Part shown: in pieces, positions 45,310 to 56,731 of the stretch
How positions within the stretch are numbered: position 1 is the first letter of the stretch
Layout of the letters: every line of letters begins with the position of its first letter
NCBI GenBank assembly: GCA_019916065.1
Contig: CM034241.1
Span: 17,659,228 to 17,723,227, forward strand
Length of the DNA: 64,000 nt
Direction of reading: 5' to 3'
From: Vitellaria paradoxa
Lineage: Eukaryota; Streptophyta; Magnoliopsida; Ericales; Sapotaceae
Made by a program: the position numbers and the translations under genes
The notes under the pieces: model-generated
The model's input: the letters and a program-made list of their open reading frames with translations, nothing else
The model's database searches: none
What the model was told of the DNA's origin: nothing

Positions 45310-46169
45310 GTGGGCAATGGTGAATCCATCTCTCTTTGGTTCTCTAATTGGCATCCCAAAGGGCCGTTGATCCCAAGATACACTCCAAGAATTGCTTATG
45401 ATGTGAGGATACCGAAGAAGGCAAAAGTCTCAAGTGTTATATATACTGGGCAATGGGAGTGGCCATGCCCAACGACTTGGGAGCTCCGTGAGGTCATTCT
45501 TGAATTCCCACCCAAGTACTCACCTCAAACCCACATTCATGACCAATTCATCTAGTTGGCTTCAAAAGACGAGGTTTATAATGTTGCTGCTACATGGAAT
45601 GCTATAAGAAGTCAATCATCTAAGGTAATATGGCACAAACTACTTTGGTTCCCTTACCACATTCCAAGATATAGCTTCATTCTTTGGCTTGCCATCAAAG
45701 GTAGACTAGCAACTAAAGATAAACTACTTGTATGGGGATTAAATGTTGATGTCACTTGTGTTCTATGTGGGATCTACCCTGAAAACTTGGAGCACCTATT
45801 CTTCTCTTGTCCATATACTGTCGAGCTTTGAGAAAAGGTCCTACAAATGTGTTCAATTGCTAAAAAAAAAAAAAATGTGTTCAATTGCTAAATCTACCCA
45901 ACATTGGCTTGAAGAATTCACATGGCAGGCAAATTAGTGGAAAGAGTTTTAGCAACATCATGTGCAAGATTGCGTGGGCAGCATTAATCTACCACATATG
46001 GCAAGAGCGAAATGCTAGATCATTCAAAGCACTTTCATCTTCCATCACAACCATTATTGGCAACATCAAGCACGAAGTTCGATTAAAAGCTTCTCAATTT
46101 CCTGTCATCAAAAATACCTTTGAGAATACTAGATTTTGTTCCATATGGGGAATCCCAATTCGTAATTAA
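45310..46169 (+). pseudogene. LINE-B C-terminal region with zf-RVT
   Basis: Contains SLWFSNWHPKGPLIPRYTPRIAYD, VPYHIPRYSFILWLAIKGRLAT-like sequence and the finger C-V-L-C then H-LFFSC (about 45753-45806), ending with IYHIWQERNARSF. A stop at 45541-45555 region, a stop near 45830 and the poly(A) micro-insertion at 45865 interrupt it. Confidence 0.85.
45865..45872 (+). mobile_element. Poly(A)-only micro-insertion
   Basis: Eight A between two 20-bp copies (45845-45864 and 45873-45892) of a stretch with ATGTGTTCAATTGC. The related LINE tail at about 5045-5075 has the stretch once. Confidence 0.8.
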
Positions 46170-46256
46170 TATGTATACGAGGAAATACCCCTAAGATGAT
46201 GTAAATTCTTTTTCCCATTTAATCCAAATTTTACTTACACAAAAAAAAAAAAAAAT

Positions 46257-46990
46257 ATGACATTGTTGAATATGGGTTTTTGATTGCTAATTTGGGTTTT
46301 CAATTATAAATTGTGACATTGTTAAATTTGGGTTTTTTGATTGCTAATTTGGTTTTTCGATTAGAAATTTGATGAAATTATTAATTTGGCTTTGTTTATT
46401 TCATATGTAATTGCTAAATTAAGTTTTCAATTAGAAATTGTGACATTGTTGAATTTGGGTTTTTGATTACTAATTTGGGTTTTCAATTACAAATTTAGTG
46501 ACGTTCATTTGGGTTTGTTTATTTCATTATGTGATTACTCGCCTATCTTTTCAATTAGAATTATTAAAGATTGTGACATTTTTCAATTTGTTATTTGGGG
46601 GTTTTGATGAAAAATTTATAAGATTAAAACTGTTAAAAATTGATTAAAAATTGCAACGATTAGAATTGTTAAAAATTATTAAAAATTAGAATTGTTAAAA
46701 ATTGTGACAAATAAAAATTGATTACAAATTGTGACAATTAAAAATTATTATTATAATTTAATTATATAATTTATTAAAATCAATTGAATAAGAAACACTT
46801 AATACATTAATATTTCAATATATAAGATACACTAATATTTAAATATATAGGACCCATTAATATTTTAATAAAAATAATGAGTAATCAATCTTATTTAATG
46901 TTTTCAAATTTCCTAAACTTGAGTTCGTATTTTTCATAACAAAAGGTACGATGTCGATAAAATACGTGACTGTATTTTACTAGTGGAGTG
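46257..46990 (+). repeat. AT-rich tandem repeat block, intron-like
   Basis: Units of roughly 120-130 bp built of TGTGACATTGTTGAATTTGG, TTTTTGATTGCTAATTTGG and TTTATTTCATTATGTGATT, continuing the repeats at 41920-42003 before LINE-B. Then comes a simple ATTGTTAAAAATT repeat (46620-46750). It lies between the promoter-like region and the transposase and may be an intron ending at an AG near 46982. Confidence 0.6.
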
Positions 46991-49505
46991 GGAATGTAAC
47001 TTCATCTATTGAGGAATTGTCCTATGATCGTGACTATGAGGAGAGCATTCGGGTTGCTACTACTATAACTTATGACCAACTGATAGCCGAACTGTACAAG
47101 ACATTGGGCGTAAAAGAAGCTCGGGTGAAGTTTAATGTTGCTATTGGTATCCAATGGTTGTTGGACCTGCAGCCTATTACAGGCCATTTCGTGTGAAAAA
47201 TGACAATGGGGTTAGGGGAATGATGGATGCAATAGATCAGTTAAAATGGTCACATGTTGACTTGTACGTAGATTATCAAGTTTTGTCCATTGATTCTCCT
47301 TGATACACACCAGTTGTCGCTGATGTGCACGCAACACTTATCATTAACTCTGAGGGAGATCATGCTTCCAATTCTCATAATCTCCAATCGCCAAACAGTC
47401 CTATGCATGTAGAGTTTGTTGAATGGGATGTGGTTCAGGAACTAGCTTAGTATGAGGAGCGAACAGGTGTTGCCGTATCAGTTACGCCTTTGACCCTAGA
47501 AGATATAATAGTAGAGGAAGACTTAATCTTTGGGTTAGATGTCAATTACAGTGTTGACCTTGATGGTAACAATGATGTCAATATTTATGTTGGGTTCAAT
47601 GTTAACAAGGGTGACAAAAAGGGTGAAGAAGAATTACATCATCCTGCCTCCTAATTATTTACAACTCTAAGTGAGCCAAGCACTGCAGCTTCCATGTCTA
47701 GGTTTCATTGCCTAAATTGGAACCCCAAGATAGATGAGCCTCATGTTGGAGTTTTATTTAAAGACAAAAGTGAGTTAATTAGGCTTTAAAGACATACTCG
47801 ATTAGAAGGAATACTTAATTTAAGACAGTTGAATCGGATGCAAGGAGGTGGGCTATTAAGTGTAAGATGTCCCGTGGAGCTCTTTGTATTTGGCAACTAC
47901 GAGCTACTAAACTAAAACAACATGGCTAATTTGAGATCAACATGTACAAGAGCCCTCATAGTTGTGTTTAAATTGGGATGAATCGCGATCACTCTCAGTT
48001 ATATGCGGGTTATGTTGCAACGTACATATAAGAATTGGTGAAAAAGGATCCATTAGTTTTAGCTAGTTTTTTAGCTTTGGTAGTGAAGAATCAATTTCAA
48101 TACGTGATATCAGATGGCAAAGCATGGGTTTTAAAACAAGAGGCAATAGCCAACATTTTTGGTGACTGGGATAAATCATATAGTAAGTTACTTGCATTTC
48201 TTCATGTAGTGCAAAAATATAATCCTAGTACCATTATCGACTATCGCTACGATCCTAGACCGGTTACTGGTACCGCCATCCTACAGTATGTGTTTTAGGC
48301 ATTCAAGACATCTATCAATGGCTTCCAATTTTGTAGATTCATCATAATAATAGATGGCATTCACCTGTACAAAAAGAATAAAGGAAAGCTGCTCATTGCT
48401 ATAGGAAGTGATGCTAATCTACATATTTTTCTACTGGCTTTTGCTGTTGTAGACGAAAGTCCTTTGATAGTTGGTACTGGTTTTTGTGTAACTTAAGGAG
48501 ACATGTAATTCTAAATAAGCAAGGCTTATATTTAATTTCTGATAAGCACGATGGCATAACCAGTAGTATAAGCAGCCCCAACTCTAAAGGGGGGCCCCAT
48601 GCCTTCCATAGATTTTTCTTGAGGCATGTGAAGACTAATTTTAAGAAGAAATTTCCTGGCTCTCATTTGAATAAGTTGATGTCTCATGCTATAAAAACTC
48701 CACATATTTGGAAGTTTGATTCAATAATGCAGCAGATTAGAGATCTTAATCATGAAATGTGGAAATATTTAGTACAAATCATCCAGGAGTAGTAGACAAT
48801 GTCTCATGATGGAGGCCTTAAATATAAGAATGGGACAATGAATATTTTTAAATGTTTCAACAATGTCATACAGGGTTCCATATTGTTACCTATTGTAGCA
48901 TGTGCTCAATTTACATTCTATAAAGTCATGACATACTTTAATAATAGAAATGAAGTTTCAATAGCAATTCAAGAGGCCGGGGTTCAACGTCCTCCATGAG
49001 CCTTGGAACAGATTGATAAATATTAACAATGTGCTCGAGGTCATTGATTTCTGTGATTTAATCACATTGATAGGTTGTATGAAGTAACTACGAGACAACA
49101 TGTAAATAGGGGTGGCCATGTACAAGTGATTTCTTTGAAATCAAAGTTGCACATGTGGTAAATAGAGCAATCGCCAGATCCTATGCATGTATGTCATTGC
49201 CATTTGTGAAAAACGTCATTATGATTGGATAGCCATGATTTTAGCAGGGTATAGCACTAATGCCTATGTTAACACATATGTTCCCGTTTCCACCCCTTAC
49301 ATGATCCAAAATATTAGGAAGTGCCAAATGTCCCAACATTCATCCCAAATCAACATTTGAAGTGACAAAAAGGAAGACTAATGTCGACTCGCATAACAAA
49401 TGAGATAGATAAGAGTGAAAGTTCGACTAAGCTACGGTGTGGTATTTGCCATGTCGAGGGTTATATTAGAAGGAAGTGCCCTGGAAAAGTTAGGGCTAGT
49501 TAGTT
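46984..49505 (+). pseudogene. MuDR-type MULE transposase, decayed
   Basis: Order: N-terminal PB1-like block (RVATTITYDQLIAELYKTLGV, about 47048-47110); MuDR domain with HVGVLFKDKSELI (about 47750) and RWAIKCKMSRG (about 47845); ELVKKDPLVLASFL with AWVLKQEAIANIFGDWDKSY (48035-48180); transposase core with IIDGIHLYKKNKGKLLIAIG (DDE-type first D, about 48340-48400); and a C-terminal CCHC knuckle C-x2-C-x4-Y/I-x4-C near 49440-49480. At least ten stops or frame breaks occur. In active MULEs this enzyme cuts and pastes the element. Confidence 0.85.
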
Positions 49506-49705
49506 TTTTATTAAATGAAATATATAATTTGTAAGACTTTAAACGATTTTGCTATGTAATTTGGTAGACCATAAACTATTCAGTTATGTAATTTGTAAGC
49601 AAGTTAACTATTTTCTTACTATCCCTTTCTATAATCTCTAAAATTTGAAATGTTTATTATGATAATTAGAACTGTTGGAAATTTTTTGCCTTTTATGTAG
49701 AGGTT

Positions 49706-51600
49706 ATGAATCCTCCGAGCGATCAGGATCATCCTTTATTATCCCTAGGATCTCGTGATATATCTGTACTAGGTGCACGATCAGACATGGATCTACAGTT
49801 ACATAGGACAGCGAGATATGTTTTAACTTTGTTAGTTCCATTCGATTTGATGCTTGCAATTGTTAATGCTTATTATGATTATAATTCTTTCATTACTCAA
49901 GAGTCATCCCTACTTGATCTTCGTACTGGCCAACACGTCATAAGAGACCTTACACAGACTCCTAAGAATGCTCGGGTTATTGACTATATTATCAGAGCAA
50001 GAGTGTATGGGTTTTATCACCTGCATCGTATTATATTATACATGTCGTTGATCACAACACTTGTGGAGAGATGGCGAGTTGAGACCCATTTTTTATATGC
50101 CAATCAGGAAGTGCACCATCACATTAGAGGACATTTAGTGCTATCACTGGGTTACCTATTAATGGGATGGCAGTTACCAACATTGATATTACTCAGTGCC
50201 TGTGTGGAGGGACATAGTCCAGGGCCACCTAGTTGTAGCCCCACCTGCCAATGCTATTAGAGGGAATGAGATCAAGTTCAATTAGTTGCTCCATCATTTT
50301 GGACATCTCTAGCCGACGCTGACAATGACGTTGTGTAATGGCATGCTCGTGTGACTTTGTTCATGTTGATTGGAGGATGCTTGTTCCCTAACAAGTCTCA
50401 TAGCTTAATCCCAATGATGTATCTACCATTGCACGACGATTTGGATCATGTTAGATAGTATAATTAGGAAGGAGCAGCATTGGCTTATTTATACCAAGAG
50501 ATGTGCAGGGCTTCACAGACATGGGTGAAGGAGATGGCTGGCCTGTTAGTCATTCTCTAGATATGGGCATAGAAGTAGTTTGTTGTATTCAGACCTATTG
50601 TTCAACATTGAGGTAGACGAGTCGACACACCTCAGCATGAGAAACCAAATGTGGCACAACCCGATGCACCGCGGCCCGATGCATTAGATGTGGCACAACT
50701 AGCCAATAAACAAGTAATGGCGCCTCCAGTAGTAGGGCTAGCACCCTAGTGCGGCCGACTAACCTATACGATTGCAAGTATGACAATGTTAAATTAGTTA
50801 TTTTGTTTAAATTTGTTATAGAATGTTACTTGTTTTCATAATGAACTAATAAATATATCTAAACTTACAACAAATGGCATAGGGGGATACGTTACATCTT
50901 CATGCAATCTAGTTAAGTACAGGGACCAGTTGGACTTGATGGTAGACTCACAAATGTCATGGCAGCCATATCTAGCCGATCTAGATGTCCAAGCTCACGA
51001 CCAAGAGACATGCCAAACGAGATTGCCATTAATATACTTTGACATTGTCGAGATACACTTGCCTAATAACGTGATGTGGCAGTTCAAGATGATTTAGCAT
51101 GAGCCACCGACTTGTGATACATCTCTTGGGTTACACGCTATTAATCGTCGAGGTAGGGCTGGGACTGACTTGAGCATCACGCATGCTAATCACATCACCA
51201 TATGGAATGATCGATGTGCTTGGGTGGTCACTGCCAACGCATTTACAGGCCAAATAGATCATAGTGATTCTTATATACAGTGGTACGAACTGATTACGAG
51301 GCATCCTATTGGGCCTCCACGTGACATGCTCCCATTAAGTCTTAGTTGGTGGTTACCATGAAGCATACATTAGTAAGTATCTATTCTCAGTACACATATA
51401 ATGTATATTCTTGTTTACTTATGATTTTTTATTTTTACAATTCTAATGGTTGGATTATTTTTTTCCGATACAAACTGTAATCATGGTCACACAAATTGCA
51501 CAGAGCTCTTCATTTACACTGATATGCAAGAGATACATCAGTTAGCGACGAGATTGAGGACGATGGGTTGGAGGAATATTGCAGCCCTTAATGAGAAACA
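49706..51600 (+). pseudogene. Plant mobile domain (PMD, MAIN-like) gene of MULE type
   Basis: The first frame (184 codons, MNPPSDQDHPLLSLGSRD) carries YGFYHLHRIILYMSLITTLVERWRVETHFLY, the PMD signature, then a decayed DVALLLG-like region. In other frames follow LIGGCLFPNKS, YLPLHDDLD and AALAYLYQEMCRAS (50340-50510), and a C-terminal part YRDQLDLM, PLIYFDIVEIHLPNNVMWQF and HITIWNDR (50920-51250). PMD genes occur as host genes (MAIN, MAIL1) and inside MULE and Gypsy elements; the position just after a transposase favours the MULE type. Stops and shifts make it inactive. Confidence 0.8.
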
Positions 51601-51837
51601 CTGAATCAAAAGGGATGCTACAAGATCTAGATCAAAAAAAGCTGGGTCGTCTAGCTCAGCTGGTGATGGATCATCTAGCTTAGCTAGAGCTGGACCTAAA
51701 CCTTGCCCTTCTACCTCAACCCACCATTAGTCTCAACCGAAGATGGACCTTCCGCTTTTACTAGGGTGGGCCCATCCACATCACCAATACACCTACTGAC
51801 CTGTGGAGCACCGATGACTATACAGTGATCATTAAAG
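51600..51837 (+). other. Ser-rich tail of the PMD gene
   Basis: In one frame the sequence reads a Ser/Ala/Gly-rich stretch (SSSSAGDGSSS) and several stops; no domain is seen. The left palindrome arm begins at about 51838. Confidence 0.4.
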
Positions 51838-52915
51838 ATAATGGTTTACTTGATAAAACGTATAATTTTCCTATTAATGCATCTAAACAAGTGTCCGTGC
51901 TTGAGGATGGTAAAAAGACAAAGCAGATATCGAGTGACAAGGTTAGAGGATATTGACCAGATATCCTGATGGTTTGACGTCATTCCCTTTTATATTATAA
52001 AGGTCGCTTTTCTAGATTCTGGTTGAAACTTATCCGTGAAAGATGTGTGAAATCCCTAATATATATATATATATATATGAAATGTGATATCTTAAGTATC
52101 TTGTAAGCTTTAAGCTTAAATTTATTAAAAGACTAATCTTTTTTATTTAGAGTTTGAGTTTTGTCAATCTTTGAAAAGATTTAATTGTTATGTGTCAAAA
52201 CTGAAAAGTATAACTACATTTTTATTTGATGCTAGTTATGTCCACGACTAGATGTGTATACTAGATATGTTATATTTCATACAAGCTTTATATTACGGCA
52301 TTTTTCCCAAAAAATATTTTTCAGGTCAGCAACTGTAGATGGACTTGGCTTTGCTTTCAAGCCGAAGTCTTTTAGTTCACCTACTTTGGAATTAAGGGGG
52401 CGTTTAAAGTGACAAAAAGTGATAAAATATGATAAAAGTTATAGGTTTTTAATTCATGTAACGAGATAAAAAGTGTATCCTTTAGAGATTTTTAGTATTT
52501 TTCAGTGATTTTTAGAGTTTCAGACAGAGCCTAAATAGCATTGGTTTGAAGTGTATATAATATGGTTTTGGTGCAAGCATTGAACTATATAGACTTGGAG
52601 GCTTTTGTTTGATAGCTGGTTTGTTCCAGTCATATTGTACTAGAGTTATGTATATCAGTGATGGTAAGTACTTACGTTGACTCTACACATAGAACTATGG
52701 TCATTTTGTGAAATGGTTAATGATATTGTTCTTAAGGTATGTTTAAATTCTAGGAGAGGAAGATTAAACACAGTTTTTGATAAGCAACTTCAACTTGGAA
52801 ACTTTTACGTGAAGTTTCACTGACTGCTTTATAATTAGGCCTTGAGTAACTTAGATGCACTAGCTAGTCATTAGCCTTTAAACCCACAGGTTTTAGGGCG
52901 TGATAAAGGTGGTAT
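51838..52915 (+). repeat. Left arm of a 1-kb inverted repeat
   Basis: The arm pairs with 53956-54877 in reverse orientation over its whole length, with roughly 10-12% differences by eye. Its inner end reads GGGTTTTAGGGCGTGATAA and is followed by TGGTATTAGT, like a Gypsy LTR end with a decayed tRNA-Met primer site. A 136-bp MITE (52396-52531) is present only in this arm. Confidence 0.8.
52396..52531. mobile_element. 136-bp Tourist-like MITE
   Basis: Ends GGGGGCGTTTAA and GGCTCTGTCTGA (read inward from each end) form weak terminal inverted repeats; flanked by TAA (52393-52395 and 52532-52534), the target duplication of PIF/Harbinger elements. The other palindrome arm has the empty site with a single TAA. 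It codes for nothing. Confidence 0.82.
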
Positions 52916-53955
52916 TAGTTTGGAACTTCATTTAAAATCTAGAGTTATAGGAGTAACACATCATTTTCGCACTTGTGTGGTAAATGTATAGATAACAGGA
53001 TTATATGCAATGATGTTAACATGTATGTTGAATTTATTTAGGGCATCAAACATTCTGCAACTAGGTTTCGATCAAAGTTAATTCAATATTGTAGGATGGA
53101 CTCTATTGAGACCTAAGACTCAAGTGGCAGGCACCATATGAGTTACTGACCTCCACATCCGCGAGGTACACTGTTAGATCCTAACTTATACCACTTAAGG
53201 AATATGGTGGCAACTAAGCAAATTGTTTACAAGAAAGTGTCTCATATGTTCTAAGGGAGACATAAGGAATTTATGAATAGAATAGAGGTTTTATATCAAG
53301 TTGAGACACGTATACACATTGCTGAGAGAAGTCTAGACTATGTACTAGACCCCTGGAGATATGATGGTATTGTAAATCATGCTAATGCCAATGGAGATTT
53401 TGGGGGATGGCCACCTTAGCACCTTTGGCCCCACCGATTGTACCCCCACAGATACCTGCCCTAGAGCCTGCACCTATGGCTGCTCCTGCCCTCATCCCAC
53501 AAGCTTCAGAGGAAAAGGAAAACCTTATCAAACCGTCTTTTGATGAAGCTATGATCGAGAATGATTATTGCGTTGCCTAGTCCATTGGATCAGAAGAATC
53601 GATTACCAAACCCTATCGTGGACCTGATGATAAAGACTAACCTTTCCTTTGCTCTATAGTCTTTTGGTTCCATGTGGTGCTAGACTAGGTATACATATAG
53701 TATCTGGTCCTTTTGCTAATAGTATGTCTATTACTAGTAGTTGGTTGTATGTCATCTTTTGTTATGATATGATAATGCCTATATAGTTGAGTAACGTAAC
53801 CGCAAGTTTAGTAAGATGTGGATATGATGAAAAAGTTGTCTACATGACTTTAATGAATACCTTTAATTATTTTGTCTATATCAGTTTCCATCTAGGAATG
53901 AAATACTTTTACTTTTACTTGACCATTAAAGAACTGTGGTAAACACACATACAAC
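52916..53955 (+). other. Spacer between the inverted arms
   Basis: No complete gene. A Pro/Ala-rich coding-like stretch (about 53410-53640, with PPTVPPQIPALEPAPMAAP) has no domain I recognise. It may be internal retrotransposon DNA. Confidence 0.4.
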
Positions 53956-54877
53956 CATTGTCACGCCCTAAACCCATGGGTTTAAAGGCCAATGACCGGC
54001 CATTGCATCTAAGTTACTCTAGGCCTAATTATAAAGTAGTTAGGGAAACTTCACTTAAAATTTTCCAAGTTAAAGTTGCTTATCAAAAACTGAGTCTAAT
54101 CTTCTTCTTTTAGAATTTAAACACACCTTAAGAACAATATCATTAACCATTTCACAAAATAACTAGAGTTCTATGCGTAGAATCAAGGAAGTACTTAGCA
54201 TCGCTGATATACATAACCCTAGTACAACCTAACTGGAATAAACAAGCTATCAAACAAAAGTTTTCAAGTCTATATAGTTCTATACTTGTACCAAAACCGT
54301 GTTATATATACTTCAAACTAGTACTATTTAATTCCAAAGCAAGTAAACCAAAAGACTCTGGCTTGAGAGCAAAGCCAAGTCCATCTATAACTACTAACCT
54401 GAAAATTATATGAAAAATATCGTAAGCTAAAACTCGTATGAAATATGACATATCTGGTAAACACATCCAATTATGGATATAACCAACATCAAATAAAAAT
54501 GCAGCCATACTTTTTAGTTTTAATATGTAACATGTAAATCTTTTTCAAAGATTAACAAATCTCAAACTCTAAATAAAAAAGATCAGACTTTTAATAAACT
54601 TAAGCTAACAGCTTATAGGATATTCAAGATATCACATTTCGTATATATATCATCAATTTCACACATCTTTCACAAACAAGTTTCAACTAGAATCTTGAGG
54701 AGCGACCTCTATACTATAAAAGGGAATGATGTCAAGCCATCAAGATATTTGGTCAATATCCTCTAACCTTATCACTCTATATTTGCTTTGTCTTTTTATC
54801 ATCCTCGAGCACGGACACTTGTTCAGATGCATCGACAGAAAAATTATACGTTTTATCAAGTAAATCATTATTCGTAG
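53956..54877 (-). repeat. Right arm of the 1-kb inverted repeat
   Basis: Begins TGTCACGCCCTAAACCC on the plus strand and mirrors the left arm out to ACTTGATAAAACGTATAAT (54838-54861 on the minus strand). It lacks the MITE. Confidence 0.8.
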
Positions 54878-55245
54878 CTTCAATTAAAAAAAAAAAATCT
54901 TAACAATAATGAAATTTCTTACTCAAAAACATGTAAACAGGATATGCATGTTTCAACTTATTTTGAAGGCGTAGCTAACGGCACACACATCCTGTACTTG
55001 TCCCAAATCAGCGTACAATAGTTCCTTAGACTAAGTTCCTTCCTTTATCTCTTTCTCTCTCTCTTTCTCAAATTCTTGGTGCTGCCAGAATGGAATCTAC
55101 ATATGTGTGTGTGTATATATATATGTCTTTGCAATTTAAAGAAGCATGAGGTATACAAAGCAACTAAGAGGTGTCTTACGAATAACATTATAAAGTGTAA
55201 TGGTAGCATGAGGTGTCATTATAGCACAACACCAGGTGTCATTAT
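54878..55245. other. Unassigned DNA with right copy of the MULE-flanking motif
   Basis: No gene seen. Holds a CTTTCTCTCT stretch (55044-55070), a TG/TA simple repeat (55099-55124), and tandem variants of AGCATGAGGTGTCATTAT (55204-55245). The last copy is split by Copia-3 and continues at 63923. Confidence 0.6.
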
Positions 55246-56717
55246 TGTTAGAGTTATATTTCTTTGGTGCCCTTGAAAGCATGTTTTTTGTAATGACATT
55301 TTATTTAATTTATTTTTCTGGTTAAAATAAAACATTTATTTATTTAAGCATATACTATTGTCCCTTATTTATAAAAATATGTGATTTAAGTATTGGGCAT
55401 AAGATGCCAATACAGAAAGATTTAAATCACAAGTTTTATAAATAAAAGTAAATTCACAGCTATTAATGAAATGGGCATTTCATTATGTTAAAGCTGTAAC
55501 TTTTCTACTTCTTAATTGGGTGATTTATCTTGATCACTAAAGTGGTGACTTTGAGTAGGAAAGTTAGTATGTATATGAGATATACATATTGAATGGACTG
55601 TTGTAAATTATGATTTGGTTAATAAATGTCTTTAATCATAATTTACATAAGCTTTAATAAACTTAATAAACCTTAATCCTGAGTTTGTAATGGACTCACA
55701 TTCATAGATTAAGTCTATTTGAGTTATCACGGAGTGAGATCTTATTAATGGTCAAAACCTCGATAACTTGGAGATTTAATATTATGAATCGTGGGAATAT
55801 ATACTTATAAGATGGAATCCATTCTGATACGCTCACCTAAGCTATTTATCTTTTTGATCATTAAATCTGTGGCCGCAGTTTATTCAATAAATTGTTTATT
55901 GAATAACAATATTTATTTGTAAATTGTTTACAAATATGAAAATATTGAGAATGATCAAAATATAGATGAATAGTGACTTAGGGTTAAATATGTAATTAAG
56001 GGGCTCGACATTTAGCCTAACTTAATTACGAGCTTATAATGGAGGGTTAATTAAGTGGATATTATTGGTCTAAGACCAAAATTCATTTTATTAAAAGTTG
56101 TTTTAATTAAATGAATTTCAACATTGACTACTAGAGTGCAGCTCAAGGCTTTTAGTGGAATAGCCCTGGGTTAATTTAAAAGATAATGGGTTGTCATGAG
56201 ATGACAAGGCCCAAATATCTTTTAAGTTGGAGCTAAGAATCCATGGGCCTTCAGTCCCCAAGCTAGCTCAATTTTATCTTGATGGGCCAAGTCCAATTGG
56301 CTAATTATTTATAATTTATTTATGAAATAAATTATAGATAATTAATATATATATATTTAGATAAGATGATATGGTTGGGAGATTTTATCAAGATACCATA
56401 TCTTCTAAATATATATTAAGATGATATATATAGATAAGATATGTGTGAGAGTGGATAAGAGATAATTTCTAGAGTTAGAGTTTTTCTCTGATACAAACTC
56501 TGTATCCCACTCTTTATAAATATCTTTTATATATCAATTAGCCAAAAAATCTAAAAAGAGTGCCCACACACATTCATCTAGAGAGATAATTTGAGAATAG
56601 TTTGGAAGGCTGAATCGCTGAAAGAAGGTGCTTCCGCTGTGCATTAGAAGAAAAATTTAAAGAGTTCGTCATTCCATCCAAGGTATTTTTTTCAACCCTA
56701 TGCTATAAAAACCAACA
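55246..56717 (+). repeat. Copia-3 5' LTR
   Basis: Starts TGTTAGAGTTATATT and ends AAACCAACA. A TATA box TATAAATA lies at 56515-56522, giving an R region start about 30 bases later. The leader continues with the primer site. Confidence 0.95.
56515..56522 (+). promoter_or_regulatory. TATA box of Copia-3 LTR
   Basis: TATAAATA, repeated at 63720-63727 in the 3' LTR; placed about 195 bases before the LTR end, as usual for plant Copia promoters. Confidence 0.65.
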
Positions 56718-56719
56718 AT

Positions 56720-56731
56720 TGGTATCAGAGC
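56720..56731 (+). other. Copia-3 primer binding site, initiator tRNA-Met
   Basis: TGGTATCAGAGC, the common tRNA-iMet primer site, two bases after the LTR end. Confidence 0.93.

Larger units (their letters stand above)
42006..46256 (+). mobile_element. LINE-B, nearly full ORF2 LINE (4.25 kb)
   Basis: It carries the tail of ORF1, endonuclease, RT, the zf-RVT finger and a 3' UTR with poly(A) at 46241-46254. It entered an AT-rich tandem repeat: TATGACATTG occurs just before it (about 41993-42003) and just after it (46256-46266). The 5' end is truncated in ORF1. Stops, micro-insertions (43804, 45865) and an odd insert in the endonuclease start (42241-42486) show that it is dead. Confidence 0.88.
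38340..55245 (+). mobile_element. Putative Mutator-like element (MULE) region with later insertions
   Basis: A MuDR-type transposase gene (about 46990-49505) and a PMD gene (49706-51600) lie in one orientation downstream of a promoter-like region (41520-41760). Inverted copies of a 31-bp motif lie at 38507-38553 and at 55224-55245 plus 63923-63938 (copia removed), as expected near element ends. The exact termini and target duplication were not found. The region was enlarged by two LINE insertions, a MITE and Copia-3. It is decayed and not active. Confidence 0.55.

Noticed and set aside
53410..53640. Pro/Ala-rich protein gene in the palindrome spacer
   Set aside because: Short, interrupted by stops, no start context or domain.
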